Positions 28,811 through 40,409 of a stretch of 64,000 nucleotides of DNA are shown piece by piece. The notes below the pieces were generated by a model, which was not told the origin of the DNA, did no database searches, and saw nothing but the letters and a program-made list of their open reading frames with translations. Every line of letters starts with the position of its first letter. The stretch's first letter is position 1. The position numbers and the translations under genes are program-made. The DNA lies in assembly GCF_040954645.1 (NCBI RefSeq), contig NC_092806.1:117410458-117474457 (forward strand), given 5' to 3'. This stretch comes from Diabrotica undecimpunctata (taxonomy: Eukaryota; Arthropoda; Insecta; Coleoptera; Chrysomelidae).

Positions 28811-30793
28811 CAGGGTGGTCCTTAGTAATTGTACAAACAGAAACCGTAGATTCTGCACTTTAAAATATTACGATTTATGCCAACTTGCTTTAATAAAATG
28901 TTGATATTAAGAAAGATACAAGGTGTTAAAAGAAAATTTAAAATTTTATTTTTCGCTATAACTTTTACGTTTGTAAATATTTTTAGACAAAAATTTACAA
29001 TTGGATGCTTTTGAGTAGGATAAATTATAATTTTATACATACCTTTATGTAACTGATAGAGGGCGCCACATATGTCATGTGTGGCATAAATTTGCGCTTA
29101 ACTTTTTTGCTTTTTAAGTTAGTTATATTTGTGTCAGCTGAATAATAATATTTGTGCCGTAAAGCACTGAATATATGTAGATAAGCATAATTCATAGTTT
29201 ATTCGTATTAAAACAACTCAAAGACGATAATGTTACATCACAAAATGCTTTGTTATGGCTGCTAAGTGACTTATTGGAGAAAAGATTCTTCATCGTCTTC
29301 TTTAGGTGCCGTATCGGTATTCAGACGTTGGCCGTGATTATGTTTACAATTTCCCTTTTCTATCGCTTCTTAAGTTTCTATACTGGCGTTGTATTACTTT
29401 TTCTCTATTGTAAAATGCTGAAAACCCAAAATATGTGGATTATGCAAGATGGTATACCTCCACACTCTAGAGAGAAGGCAGTGAAAGCATACTTAAATAC
29501 AACTTTTCTGAACGTTGAATTGGTCGTGGTAGTCATATTCCTTGGCAATGTGGTGAGATTACACAGTAAACACACATTCAATTTAGTTCAGCATAATATT
29601 AGTTCGTTAGTAAATCATAATAGTCCATTTGTTAGAGATGTAATTATAGTTACTCGTAAGCTGTAACGTAATCATATAAATAAGTAATGTCATCGATAGG
29701 TTATTCCGTGTGTATATAAGTAACCAATGAACTAGATACACCACAGTTTAATACATTATTTAACCACTGCGATAAATAAGATATAGTTCCACAATATACC
29801 ATAAGATTTGGATATGTAGCCAAAAGAATATATTCATCCATTATACATTATAGCCACCACGTAGCCCAGAATTTAATCCGCTTGATTTTGGTGTATGGGG
29901 CGCATTAAATCAACGTGTTTATAAGAGTCCCATAAACATTCGCAACCAACTATGGGAAGAAATAAATACTGCAGCAGTTTCTTTAGAACCAATGATGCTG
30001 TTTAATATGAGACGATCTTTTATGGAATATATTGACAAATGAATTAAAGAAAATGGTGGACATATCGAACCCTTACTTTGACAAAAAGGTATGTTATTTA
30101 GTTTAACTATTTCTTAATTTGGTTTGTAAACAAAATGTTTTCATTATGACTTTAATTTAACATAAAACGTAAAATGTTTGATGTAAAATCCTATTATTCT
30201 GTTATTTTGTCAAATCCTATTATTAATTATCCTGCTGATATATTTATTTTATTTAATATTTCGTTAACTATTACCTTTAGTTAAAGGTATTTTATGCCAA
30301 AATTCAGAAGTATTAATGTTTTTGTCTATTTTTCCTTCGTTGCCTGGAGTAATTACCTTAAATCAGAATTATGCAGCTGATTTTTAAAATGCGATTATCT
30401 CGAAAACTGTTGAGTTTTGAAGTTATTAACAGGTATACCTTTTTTTGTTAAAATAATGTATCTTCTAACATTTTTTGTCACAAATACAGTTGACTTAAAG
30501 AGCAAAAAAGTTAAGTGCAAATTTATGCCACATTTGTGGCATATGTGGCGCCCTCTATTAGCTACATCAAATTATAATTTCTCATATTTAAAAGTACCTA
30601 GTTGTAAATTTTTCTACATAAATGTTTACAAACATGAAAGTTATAGCGAAAAATAAAATTTTAAATTTGCACTTTAACACCCTGAATCTTTCTTAATATC
30701 AACATTTTATTAAAGCAATTTGGCTTAAATCGTAATATTTTAAAGTGTAGAATCTACTGTTTCTTTTTGTACAATTACTTAAGGACCACCCTG
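28811..30793 (+). mobile_element. second mariner-type element with long TIRs, decayed
   Basis: Ends read CAGGGTGGTCCTTAGTAATT inward and are flanked by TA (28809-28810, 30794-30795). The arms match for about 310 bp (28811-29122, 30486-30793) with clearly more differences than the neighbouring element, so it is older. The inner CARGGTGTTAAA motif occurs at 28919 on the left and its complement ends at 30684 on the right, 108-109 bp from the tips. The core holds a degraded transposase with an insertion. Confidence 0.9.
29418..30081 (+). pseudogene. transposase remnant of the second mariner-type element
   Basis: Visible pieces: MWIMQDGIPPHSREKAVKAYLNTTF (second catalytic Asp, 29433-29508), IGRGSHIPW (frame change, about 29520-29544), then after about 300 bp of unrelated sequence PPRSPEFNPLDFGVWGALNQ (third Asp, about 29853-29912) and SPINIRNQLWEEINTAAV to the stop near 30081. 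The N-terminal half is not recognisable. Confidence 0.8.
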
Positions 30794-30919
30794 TATATCA
30801 ATAGATTTTTTTGAACATGATTTTATAATTACATATTTTTTAGTAGATCCATATAGTGTTTCAGTAAATCAGTAAATTGAAATTGAAATCAGTAGATCTA
30901 CTGAAAAATCAGTAGACCT

Positions 30920-31275
30920 GGTCACCCTGAGAGAGGTAGTAATGGGCAACGTATAGGCACCAAAACATGGCGGCCACATCGCAACTGGCTTCACTTTGCG
31001 AAGGTTTATTAAATGAGCGTTACATGTCCTCTCTCTTTCCTTGTATAAGGTCTTGTCCATCATCCATCTTGTGTTCTCACTAAGTGCCCTGTCCAGTTCC
31101 AACGTAGCGTCGTGATTTTTTCGATGACGTCTTGAACGCCTGATCATTGCTGATTTGTTAGTTTGTAATGTGGTCTCGAAGACTCACGACCAGCATTGCA
31201 CGTTCCATAGCGCATTGTATAACTCTGAGTTTGTTTGGGATCTTTCGTCAGTGTTAAAGTCTCTGCTCCATAATT
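30920..31275 (-). mobile_element. RTE-like LINE C-terminal scrap
   Basis: Minus strand from about 31265: GAETLTLTKDPKQTQS, YTMRYGTCNAG, VQDVIEKITTLRWNWTGHLV and RTQDGWWTRP. This is the post-RT region of the family also seen at 34241-34520 and 59325-59635 (RDR-N-..DVIE...LKW-WAGH-AR). Confidence 0.65.
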
Positions 31276-32515
31276 TTTTTTAGGGTAAAACATATTGATA
31301 AACTTTTCGTTTGATACACATGAGAATTAAACTTCTTAGTATATCGCTTAGTTTGCCAAATGTTGCCCATGTCAGGCCTATTGACGCTTATGACATGTGC
31401 CACAGTATTAGTTTATAGTAATTGTTTTAAATAAAAGGTGGGTCAACTGTGACTAACTTGACGTGTATGACTAAAGTTTACAAGTTTTATACATAATAAT
31501 GTAACTATTTGTAAAATCCCACCAATAAAATTTTCTATTTAGTCCTAATAAATATAAAAATTCACAATTTTATATGACATAAGGTAGTATACCTACGAAA
31601 ATTCTAGTCTGCTCTTTGACAAATTTGGATAATTTACCGGAATTTGAGTAAAAAAGCTGCCCAACAAAAGCCAAGTAAACTTCCTTTTATTAAATACAAA
31701 TACAATGAAGTAAAATTAAAATTATTATGAAATAAAAAAAATGAAAATGGATAGTAATCACTCATCATTTTCGGGACAATCTCCCATGACATTAATGTTT
31801 TTAAATTTTTGGGTTTATTTTATTTATGGGTTGTAGTTCAGTTAGAATAATTCCCAATCGTCTGTTGAGAGCAACCTCTTTGAAATCGAGATTAGAGAAT
31901 ATTTTCTTGGTGGACTTAAATCTGAACACATTGTAAAATTAAAAATGCACCTTTACCATTATCAATGTTTCTGCTTACGTAAGCTGTCCATGGTGTACTG
32001 TATGGCATTTTGAACGCTTTAAAATTGCCCAGCAACATATTATGAACCAAGTACTTTTTTAAGCACTTGCCTCCATATGCGTGTAGTCTTTTAGTAAAAA
32101 TGTATTTAATTTCTTTAATCTGTGGCCACTTTGTCATGATTCAAATATAGGCATATTATTGACTGCTTCTGCTCAAATTAGCAAACCAGAACCAATTCCT
32201 TCCCCTCCTCTCCCTGCTTTGGTTTCCTCCTACATCATACAATGAGCTGACGAGTCTAGTGTCGTAGATGGTAATACTTCCAATTTTATATCGAAGACTT
32301 GAATCGTTCAGGTGATAATTATATTTTTTTGTTCGTTTTCCGCGTACACGTTATTTTTTACAGCAGCCACGGGCAAATGTCACATGTATCATTTTGTGGT
32401 GGCTTGAATCCCAAATTAAATTATTGAAACTATCCGAATAAACCCAAAGATTTGCAATGTCTACATTTTCTTTTGTGCAATCTTCGGTGTGCAGTTGATA
32501 CATATTTTCAATGTT
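31276..32515. other. unassigned AT-rich DNA
   Basis: The minus frame at 31916-32137 (73 aa) and the one at 32351-32620 (89 aa) have no features I recognise. Their Cys and Trp content might be debris of a transposase, but this cannot be supported. Confidence 0.3.
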
Positions 32516-32745
32516 TATGCCTACCAGAGGTAGCGTAAGACTATTTGAAGAAGAAACAAATAAATTTTGTATACAGCGAGGAGTACGGCAAGGAGACACC
32601 GTCTCTCCAAAGATATTCACGACGCTTTTAGAACATACTTGAAAGAAGGCAGATCTGAACGAGCATGGTATTAATATAAATGGAGAGAAACTCAGTCATT
32701 TGATATTCGCAGATGATATCGTCCTTATAGCCGATCGCATGGATG

Positions 32746-34071
32746 TCAAGTCAAGTCAAGTCAAATTTATTGATCACATGCGACATTATACAAAGTACAT
32801 GTATGAGACAAGTCAAAGTTACAGAAATACATCTTAAAAGTATATAAATTAATTAACACGATAAAACATACTTAAAAGTTATTTTTAGAATATGGCTCTA
32901 GCTCACAAATGTATTGATGTACACACCTCCGAAAGTTTGGCTGATGTAAATTCATTCGTATATCTATTGGTAATTTGTTAAAGAAACTTATGGCTGCATA
33001 ATGTGTGCTACTTTCCAACAAAACAGAACGATGTTGTGGAAGCATAAAGTGATTGTCTCTGAATCTTGTTGAATAAACATGGTTAAATTGAAATTTATTA
33101 AATTCATAAATTTTGCTATGTAAATACATTATACACAAAAATATATACAGACCAGGAATTGTAAGAATATTGTTTTGTCTAAAGATGCCTCTACAAGAAT
33201 CTCTAAATTTCATTTTATACATTATCCTAATAGCTCTTTTCTGAAGTGCGAATATCTGCTCTAATTCAGAGGTACAACCCCAGATTTCAATGCCATATTT
33301 GGCTATTGAGTAAAAATATGCAAAGTATACTGTTTTTAATACTGATGTATGAAAGAGACGTGAAAGAATTCTCAATGCATAACATGCGCTACTTAATCTG
33401 GATTTCAAATTAGAAATGTGGTTTGACCATTTACAATTACTGTCTAGAAGTACACCCAGCAACTTCGTGCAGTCTGTTTTATCTATTGCTGCTTCTATAG
33501 TGGCTTGATGGTTTGATAAATTATTTGACGTGAAAATCATATACTTTGATTTCTCTTTATTCAAAACTAATTTGTTGGATAAGAAATAACTGTTGATAGT
33601 GGATAGTATCTGTGTGGTTTTATTTTGCAAATTTTGATCAGATGTTCCTGTGACTAGAATGTTAGTATCATCCGCATAACTGATGATGTTAACCCCAGTC
33701 AGTGAATTAGTTAACAAAGCCATATCATTAATAAATACTATAAAAAGTAGAGGACCCAATACACTACCCTGAGGGATACCATAATGGATATCCAATGCGT
33801 TTGATTCGTTTACAAGTTCATTAGATGTTATCTTTACTTTTTGTCTTCTATTCTTTAGGTAGGAAGTAAACCATTTTAGAACTACACCACGAATACCAAT
33901 ACCCTCAAGTTTTATTAACAACAAATTATGATCCAAAGTGTCAAAAGCCTTGGACAAATCGAGAAATAAACCACATGCCTTCTCTCGTCTGTCCAAAGCA
34001 TCCAACACTAAGCTGACGAAATTTGCAAGAGCTGTAGTTGTAGACTTAGAAGATATAAAACCATGTTAAAA
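32746..34071 (-). mobile_element. CR1-like LINE insertion, 5'-truncated, with (TTGAC)n tail
   Basis: Inserted into the RTE-like LINE. In its own sense the 3' end is AATAAATTTGACTTGACTTG followed by further TTGAC units at 32746-32766. The 5' end is truncated at about 34065-34071, just before HGFISSKSTTTALANF. Only ATG is shared by both flanks (32743-32745, 34072-34074), so the target duplication is 3 bp or absent. Confidence 0.88.
32872..34069 (-). pseudogene. CR1-like LINE reverse transcriptase, C-terminal two-thirds, open frame
   Basis: One uninterrupted frame with RT blocks in order: STTTALANFVSLVLDALDRR, GLFLDLSKAFDTLDHNLLL, YGIPQGSVLGPLLFIVFIND (block 4), NIISYADDTNILV (catalytic YADD), NKLVLNKEKSKYMIF, TKLLGVLLDSNCKWSNHI, and the C-terminal KTVYFAYFYSIAKYGIEIWG. 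Classified as CR1/L2-like from the SKAFDT...GIPQGSVLGP signature. The lack of stops suggests recent insertion; it lacks the endonuclease and RT N-terminus, so it cannot move by itself. Confidence 0.88.
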
Positions 34072-34544
34072 ATGATGCAATAATAATGTTGGAAAAATTA
34101 TATCACGCTTCCTTGGAGGTCGGACTAAAGATTAGTATGAACAAGACGCAAATAATGACTAATCTGGTGCCAAATCAAAATATTGCTGTTGATGGAAGGG
34201 ATATTGCGCATCGTATAAGCACTTAAAACATGAAATTCGGTTGGTCAGAGATAACCAGACATGTGAGGTCCCGCGTCGCAAAGGATTAGTCTGGGAAGCG
34301 TTTGATAAATTAAACTATGTATTTAAATCGGACCTACCCATATGCCTCAAAAGGAAAATCTTTGACCAATTTGTATTACTTGTACTCACTTATGAAGCCG
34401 AAACATTAACATTAACAAAAAAGGTAGTTAGTAATATTCGCGTGACTCAGATGGCTATGGAGCGCCAAATGTTGGGTGTCTCTCTGAGAGACCGATTCCC
34501 AAACATCGAGCTCATCTGATTTTGATTTATTGGTACAATTTACT

Positions 34545-34800
34545 ACCTGACAACAAATTTTATGTTCAAGTTCTAAAAAGATTGTGTGATGCAGCAAGAC
34601 GTGTTTCTGCTACAGTTTTTGACAAAACACAATCTGCGTACAGTCCCGACAAAGTACCCTGCGACATTTTTCTGTTTCTATAACTGCAAATAAAGGCCAA
34701 AGTTTCGACAGCATAGTTTCAAACAAATGCTGCGAAGGCACTGAAGACCATTAAAAAAACTCATCAAACATGCCATCGCGAGGTTTACCGTAGACAGAAA
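34545..34800 (+). pseudogene. mariner transposase scrap (DD34D-type motif)
   Basis: FYVQVLKRLCDAARRVS, then AYSPDKVPCDIFLF, then AAKALKTIKKTHQ. It matches the mariner order YxxVLxxLrxAvrrk ... YSPDLAPCDFFLFPKLK, but the second catalytic Asp block (HDNAPxH) has been deleted between the two. Inserted next to the LINE. Confidence 0.7.
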
Positions 34801-35904
34801 AAATAAATTCATATAAATACTATGACGATTAACATCTCAATTTATTTTCCTTGTAAATAAAACTCCCTTATTTTTATATAAATTTATTTTGATTGTATTC
34901 CCTAGAAAAAATATTAAAAGTACTAATTTTTTCATACATATCACAAAGTAATAAATGTTTCTAAAATCACAAGAAATGAAAAATCTCCGTGAAAAAATAA
35001 GTTAAACGGCGTACCTACTATGAATTACCGTAGTGTCCAAATACAGTGCACAAAGATATAGGAATTGTTACGTTATAATAGTGGGTTGTTGATTAAAAAT
35101 ATTTTAATCAACTTCAGTTTAACAGTTAATCCAGGTGGAATAGAAAATCACATTTTAGAAACACAGTTCTGAAACTCTGATACGTTGAGATATCCACAGC
35201 AATAAATTTAAAGAAATAAAACTAACATGGCCACCTTTGAACATTTAAAAATTATATATCAAGCCAAGTAAGCAATAACTTACAAATCATAAACTCACAA
35301 TTACCAAAAAAAAAATAATAAAACAGGCTATAAAATAGTGAAGCTCACTCAAAGAGCTCGGAACCAAAGAACATGACGCGAAATTACTGACAGGGCAAGG
35401 AAGAAAGATAAATGGGCGACAATAAAGAACCATATATATAGTAAAACGGCTTTTAAAATATAATTATTCGAAGTAGGCACAGAATATAATTATGACATTA
35501 GACAACTACAACCTATTACACAACACAAGATCGTATTGTTCATTCAAACCAATCCGAGATGATTATTCAAACTATCTTATAAAAATCAAGACTATACATT
35601 TGTGCACTGTGCTTTATTTTGTTTCCTTCCGATTTTACTTCAGAATGTCAAAATTCTTGTTTTCTAGCTTTCTAGTCTTTCAGTACTGAAATTAAGTTAA
35701 GCAGTTTACAGAACTGCGTTGATTGAAAACTTATGAAAAGAATTGCTAGAAATCGATGTTTTTTAAGAACGCAGCAGGCTTGACGAGATCCTGTTATCCA
35801 CAATAATAGGTAACTGATCCTGACTAAATGTACCCTGGGTTTTAAGTTAAAGTAGATTTTTCCTTTTGAGCTTTACGAGTTAACACAGACATATGCACCC
35901 TATG
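34801..35904. other. unassigned AT-rich DNA, likely 3' flank of the unidentified gene
   Basis: Should contain the 3' UTR of the minus-strand gene ending at 35905. A minus-strand AATAAA lies within reach (complement TTTATT), but no single poly(A) site can be chosen. The 35492-35689 plus frame looks like noise. Confidence 0.3.
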
Positions 35905-36047
35905 TTACATGGAACCACTGGAATCTCCAGGAAAGTGAAGAAGATTTTCCCCAAAAGGTGTTGGGGAAGCACGACTAGCAGAACTGAAGCTGCTTACGGA
36001 ACTGAGGTCGTCTTCTACTTCACGAACTGGGTAATCTGTCGTATCAC
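35905..36047 (-). CDS. terminal coding exon of an unidentified protein
   Basis: Minus strand: acceptor CTTTCTTTACAG, then a 143-bp exon encoding (G)DTTDYPVREVEDDLSSVSS, then FSSASRASPTPFGENLLHF and PGDSSGSM, stop TAA at 35905-35907. Codon-like throughout, low-complexity Ser-rich acidic tail, as found at cytoplasmic or regulatory C-termini. It joins in phase 1 with the exon at 40281. The family is not recognised. It looks like host gene sequence rather than transposon: sharp splice signal, more balanced base composition than its flanks, no similarity to LINEs. Confidence 0.68.
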
Positions 36048-36734
36048 CTGTAAAGAAAGTTTATTTTTTTAATATTAACATAAAATGATACAAAGATAAT
36101 TAAGTAGTAAATGCCACCGAAAAAGAAAATGTTCACTATACATAAATAAAACTAAATTCCTGAAAATCAGCAAAAATGGCAGCAACGATCTAATAGTAGG
36201 AGGACGACTACGGGTCGAATATATACAATGAAAAACGAATTCAAATAAACAAAAACTAATAATTTATTTGCATAGAAAAATGTCGCTAGCAGAATTTAAA
36301 GTATTTGTTTAAATTTGCTAGATGCCTCTACCAAGGTGGTTATTTATTGTTATTTTTTATTTTAATTATTATTATTATATATTTTTTCAATTCGTTTCTT
36401 CTTTTTTACTCATAGTAATTTTAAAATAAATGCCGAGTTCTCAATCAATATAGACCAGCGATTGGCAGATCATTTTTCCATGCGTAAAATAAATATAACT
36501 CTCAAGAATCCCCTTGACGTGAGATCAGTGGCGTGGAATTTTTTTTAGACGAAACTTTTCATTGGGACAGCGAAAGGACCGGTATGGACCTCCGAAATGG
36601 ATCGAGTTAACGGAATTTTAAGCCGCTGGTAGAGACTGAAGACCATTTGCCAGAAATGTCTGACAGTAGTGGTAAAAAGACTATGCAGTCAATTAAATAG
36701 TACGAGGTAAAAAAAAATTAATGGGAAAATCCCA

Positions 36735-37120
36735 GTAGTTGGCTGTATACCATCGTTTAAAAAACTTATAAAGAAGTAAAACACTTCGCATTTGTATTTA
36801 GGTATAAAACATATAATTAAAACTTTTTTTTAAAAAGTGTCGTCAAAATCTAGATCAGATCATCCTCAGTGCCTTCTTTTGTAATTGAAGCTAACACTAA
36901 AATTGTAGCTGTAACATCAATATATGGTTTTACATTGTTCCAAATTTAAATTCTAATGTGACTCCAGGTCGATGACATTGGATAAAAAATTAATACTTAA
37001 AGAGCAACATGTTTCTTTGCTCGACTTGAACACGTGGTTCTTGTCAGTTAAAACGACACAGACCACTCAGTTGGTCTGTCTGAGAATGTCATTCATAAAA
37101 TAAATTTTAAAGTGTGTAAT
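36735..37120 (-). mobile_element. Penelope/retrozyme-like repeat fragment, second copy
   Basis: Shares GGCTGTATACCAT, AATTAAAA and TTACATTGTTC with the 5495-5760 copy, in the same order. The hammerhead position is altered: CTGAGGATGATC and GACGACAC replace CTGATGA and GAAA, so no intact core. Located in the 4.2 kb intron of the unidentified gene. Confidence 0.4.
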
Positions 37121-38653
37121 AAATTATATATAAATATTATATTCATTTCATTTGCTTTTAACGGAACAAAATCAAATATTCTTACAGAACATAAAATATT
37201 TGAAATTAAATAATTTACTTTTTAAGTGATTAAAATTAAATTTTAAATATGGTTTAATGCCCATTGATCATCGCCTAATTACTAACTTGTCTTCTTACAT
37301 GGCTTTTACTTTACCTGTCAAAACACACATGATAATTTAATAATTATATCGGTCTTAGATTTAATTTTTACGTAATTACTTATTGTATTTAAATAAATAA
37401 TTAAAATATTATTTTGTTACGACTCTATAAAGTTGATAAGGGAAATATCCTTTCGTCGCTATAAATGCGATTTTGCCAATTAATCACCTTGCCTAAGATT
37501 CAATAGCTATGCTGAATATTTCCTGATGGTGATCAATGCAGGCGGAAAAACACCTGTTATTATTTATATTTTTCTACAGCATTTCATGTACTTAGTGTCA
37601 GTGCAGTGTTACAGAGTTTTTTGAATGGGGTATACACCTTTAAAGTTTTTTTTGCATGATTTAATAACAATTGTTTTTTGTATATAACATCAAATTTATA
37701 TGCAGATAATAATAAAAGAAAAAATCTCCTACCTCCATATCACGAAAAGATGATGATAAAGGTAAATTATAATTTTTCATTTTTTTAAATTTTTATCATT
37801 TTTAAAACAAATATTTTACCAGGTAACCGAAAGAAATTAATATTTAACTTTTTATAAGGATGTATTTAGAAGGTATTATTTTGTATTGGACATTTTTAAT
37901 CAATTTTTTATGATTTAGCTAGTAATATATACAGTTAGAAGGTATCAACTTTGAATTTTAAATTTCTCTGACAATCTTCCTTTCTCTTGGTCCACATATA
38001 AATAAATTCTAAGAAGTTTGCTTAACGACAATATAAGGTATATGTGAGTGTTTCTTGTCTTCTTTCTATAGCATATTGGTTTTCAAGAGAGGCAAAGCAT
38101 ATATTTGTTATATTTTTTATCTTTCTTAAACCAATCCTCTAACATATAAGATTCCGAGTTTTCCTTGTCACTCAAAGAAACGATAAGGTCGTACCCTTTT
38201 TTTCCTTTTATTTCGTTCAGTTTTTGTCTATTTTCATTCAGTTAGTACGATTCACTTGCTTTCTTTTTTACTCTAGAATCCCCTGTTCTGTTCAGCATTG
38301 TATACCCACTTATCAACGCTCGTCGTTGTGTCTAGATCTAAACACCTGAGTTCCGATTTGCATGGTTAACGAATTTAGACCTTGAATTCTTCATTTATTA
38401 ACTTCTTCCAATACGAAACTTCGCCTTGGGTTAATTTTTACGTAATCCACCGTAATACCCAATGCCTGGGCATCCTTTCTTTCCATCTAGGATTAATTTT
38501 CGTTACAAGGTAATGAAATAATATATTTGTCTTAAAACAATTCACCGAAAAACGTTCAGAAATAGCTATACTCACCTTGTATTTGTTGACCTACAAAAGA
38601 GTTTACGATAGTGGCACGTTAAAAGAAGATATCTGAGGCGGTTAACCGATAAA
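37121..38653. other. unassigned intronic AT-rich DNA
   Basis: No exon, ORF or inverted repeat recognised. T-rich runs near 37560-38280. Confidence 0.3.
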
Positions 38654-38655
38654 TA

Positions 38656-40176
38656 CACACAACGCAAAAGTCTAGGGATATTTTTATAAATAGACGTATT
38701 TTGTTTATCTGTAATCACCTTAAAAAAAGTAATACAAAATCTGTAGTTTAAATTGTTGTTTAATATGTCAAAAACCATAAATTGCAAAAAAACAGAAAAT
38801 TGGAGCAAAAAAATACTATTAAAAATCACCCATGTTTCACACACCACCATAAAATGTCAAAAATACGAAAAAATATAAACTTAAAATAAAGTATGGCCAC
38901 CACGTTGGTTTATCACAGCTATACATCTATTGTTCATGCTCCGAATCACATTGTTAATGTCTGCTTGAGGTAGTTGTGTCCATTGTTCTCTCAGAAGCTC
39001 TTTTAATTGAAACTCATTGCAGATATTGCCCATATGTGGAGTAATTCTTCGTTGAAGCATGTTCCATAAATGCTCAATGGGATTCAAGTCCGGTGATTGT
39101 GCTGGCCACGGCAATACATCAATACCCTCGTTATCCAACCAGTTTGTTACAATATGCGCAACATGTTGTCGAGCATTATCATGGATAAAGTAAAAATTTT
39201 CTCCAACAGCTGCAGCAAACGGGCGCACAACAGGTTCAAGAATAGTGTCCAAATATTGCTGACTTGTGAGAAAGCCACGTGGGAAAACGAGGTCAGTTCT
39301 TCCGTCAATCATGATTCCGCCCCATACCATTAATGTACCACCTCTGTATGCATACACTTCTTAAAGATGTCGTAATCGTTCTCCATCTCCGGGTCGTCTC
39401 CAAACTCTTGTCCGACGAGAATCTGGATGAAATCCATATCTAGACTCGTCACTAAACAAAACTGTGTCCCATTCATTGTCAGTTCAATTCTGAAACTCTT
39501 GACACCAGATTAATCTTGCAGCGCGATTGCCTCTAGATAGAGGTGGACATCTCAGTGGTCGCCGACTACGAAGATTGGCTTCATGAAGACGATTCCTCAC
39601 AGTACTGCTGCTAATTGTTACATTATGTGCAAGCTGTTTTTTATTAACCAGCTCGGGTGCTGTGATTGTTGGCTGCCTTCTAGCATTTAAAATTAAATAT
39701 CGGTCTTGAGCGACGGTTGTAGAGCGACCACGTCCTGGATGTTGCTCGGCTGGACTCCCAGTGTCTCTAAACCGATCCCACAAACGACTTACGACGCTTT
39801 GGGAGATACCCAGCTGGTCAGCAACTTGAGTTTGTCGCATACTAGCTTGAAGGAGGCCCACGGCTCTATTCATCTTGTCCAACGTTAAATGTTGTCGTTG
39901 CATGGTAAAAAGACAATATCTTTAACTCACCTATTAAGCAAGAATGGTATAAAGTGACTAAAATTAAAAATAAACAAAACACAAAAATGACGATTTTTTT
40001 GTCCCTTACAAAAAATATTCTAAAACACGTATTGCTATCAGTTTTACAATTTTTTTTTGATAAGAAGTGAGTGTCTGTATTAACAATTATAGTACAAGCA
40101 AATTTATATGATCATGAAATTTCTGTCATTGGTATTGTCAAATTATTAAAATATCCTTAGACTTTTGCGTTGTGTG
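38656..40176 (-). mobile_element. Tc1-like element with short TIRs
   Basis: A 1.52 kb element. Ends read CACACAACGCAAAAGTCTAG inward on the left, and the same with a one-base indel on the right; TA on each side (38654-38655, 40177-40178). It encodes a DD34E transposase on the minus strand with two stops. Sits in the intron between 36047 and 40281. Confidence 0.93.
38881..39903 (-). pseudogene. Tc1-type (DD34E) transposase with two nonsense codons
   Basis: 340 codons in a single frame from ATG at 39903 to the stop at 38881. N-terminal paired-like HTH (QTQVADQLGISQSVVSRLWD; GRGR AT-hook-like linker; VRNRLHEANLRSRRP). DDE part: VLFSDESRYGFHPD (first Asp), GGTLMVWGGIMIDGRT, FIHDNARQHVAH (second Asp), SPDLNPIEHLWN (Glu), with 34 residues between the last two. 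In-frame stops TGA at 39484-39486 and TAA at 39361-39363; no frameshift. Otherwise complete, so the copy died recently. Confidence 0.93.
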
Positions 40177-40280
40177 TATATAACCTCCACAGGAAAACGG
40201 AGTGTTACGTTAAGTTTTGGAAAAATTTCTCAAATTTATATACAAGAAGCCTTAAATATTATTTGGAGAAAAAAATATAC

Positions 40281-40367
40281 CAACATGAGCATTGACATTG
40301 GGCAGGACTCCTTTTGATACTCTGACTTGTAAACGATCAGCTAGTGGTTGCTTCCGATGAGGATGAC
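40281..40367 (-). CDS. penultimate coding exon of the unidentified protein
   Basis: Encodes HPHRKQPLADRLQVRVSKGV then LPNVNAHV, ending GTTG before donor GTATAT at 40280 (phase 1, matching the acceptor exon at 36047). The upstream acceptor is ambiguous: GATGATAG ending at 40368 gives this exon, while TTTTAG ending at 40409 would extend it to 40408 and add IYYRELLGTIRMIG. The reading frame is open to 40467. Basic segment, function unknown. No further exon upstream was identified with confidence. Confidence 0.55.
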
Positions 40368-40409
40368 CTATCATCCTAATAGTTCCTAATAGTTCCCTAT
40401 AGTATATGC

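Larger units (their letters stand above)
32520..34540 (+). mobile_element. RTE-like LINE, interrupted by a CR1-like LINE
   Basis: Left part (32530-32745): CIQRGVRQGDTVSPKIFTTL and LSHLIFADDIVLIADRMD, the RT palm. Right part (from 34072): MLEKLYHASLEVGLKISMNK and MTNLVPNQNIAVDGRDIAHR, then with frame changes FDQFVLLVLTYEAETLTLTK and MERQMLGVSLRDR. The two parts join as RMD|DAIIMLEKLY once the intervening 32746-34071 is removed. Same family as 58375-59637. Dead copy. Confidence 0.85.
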
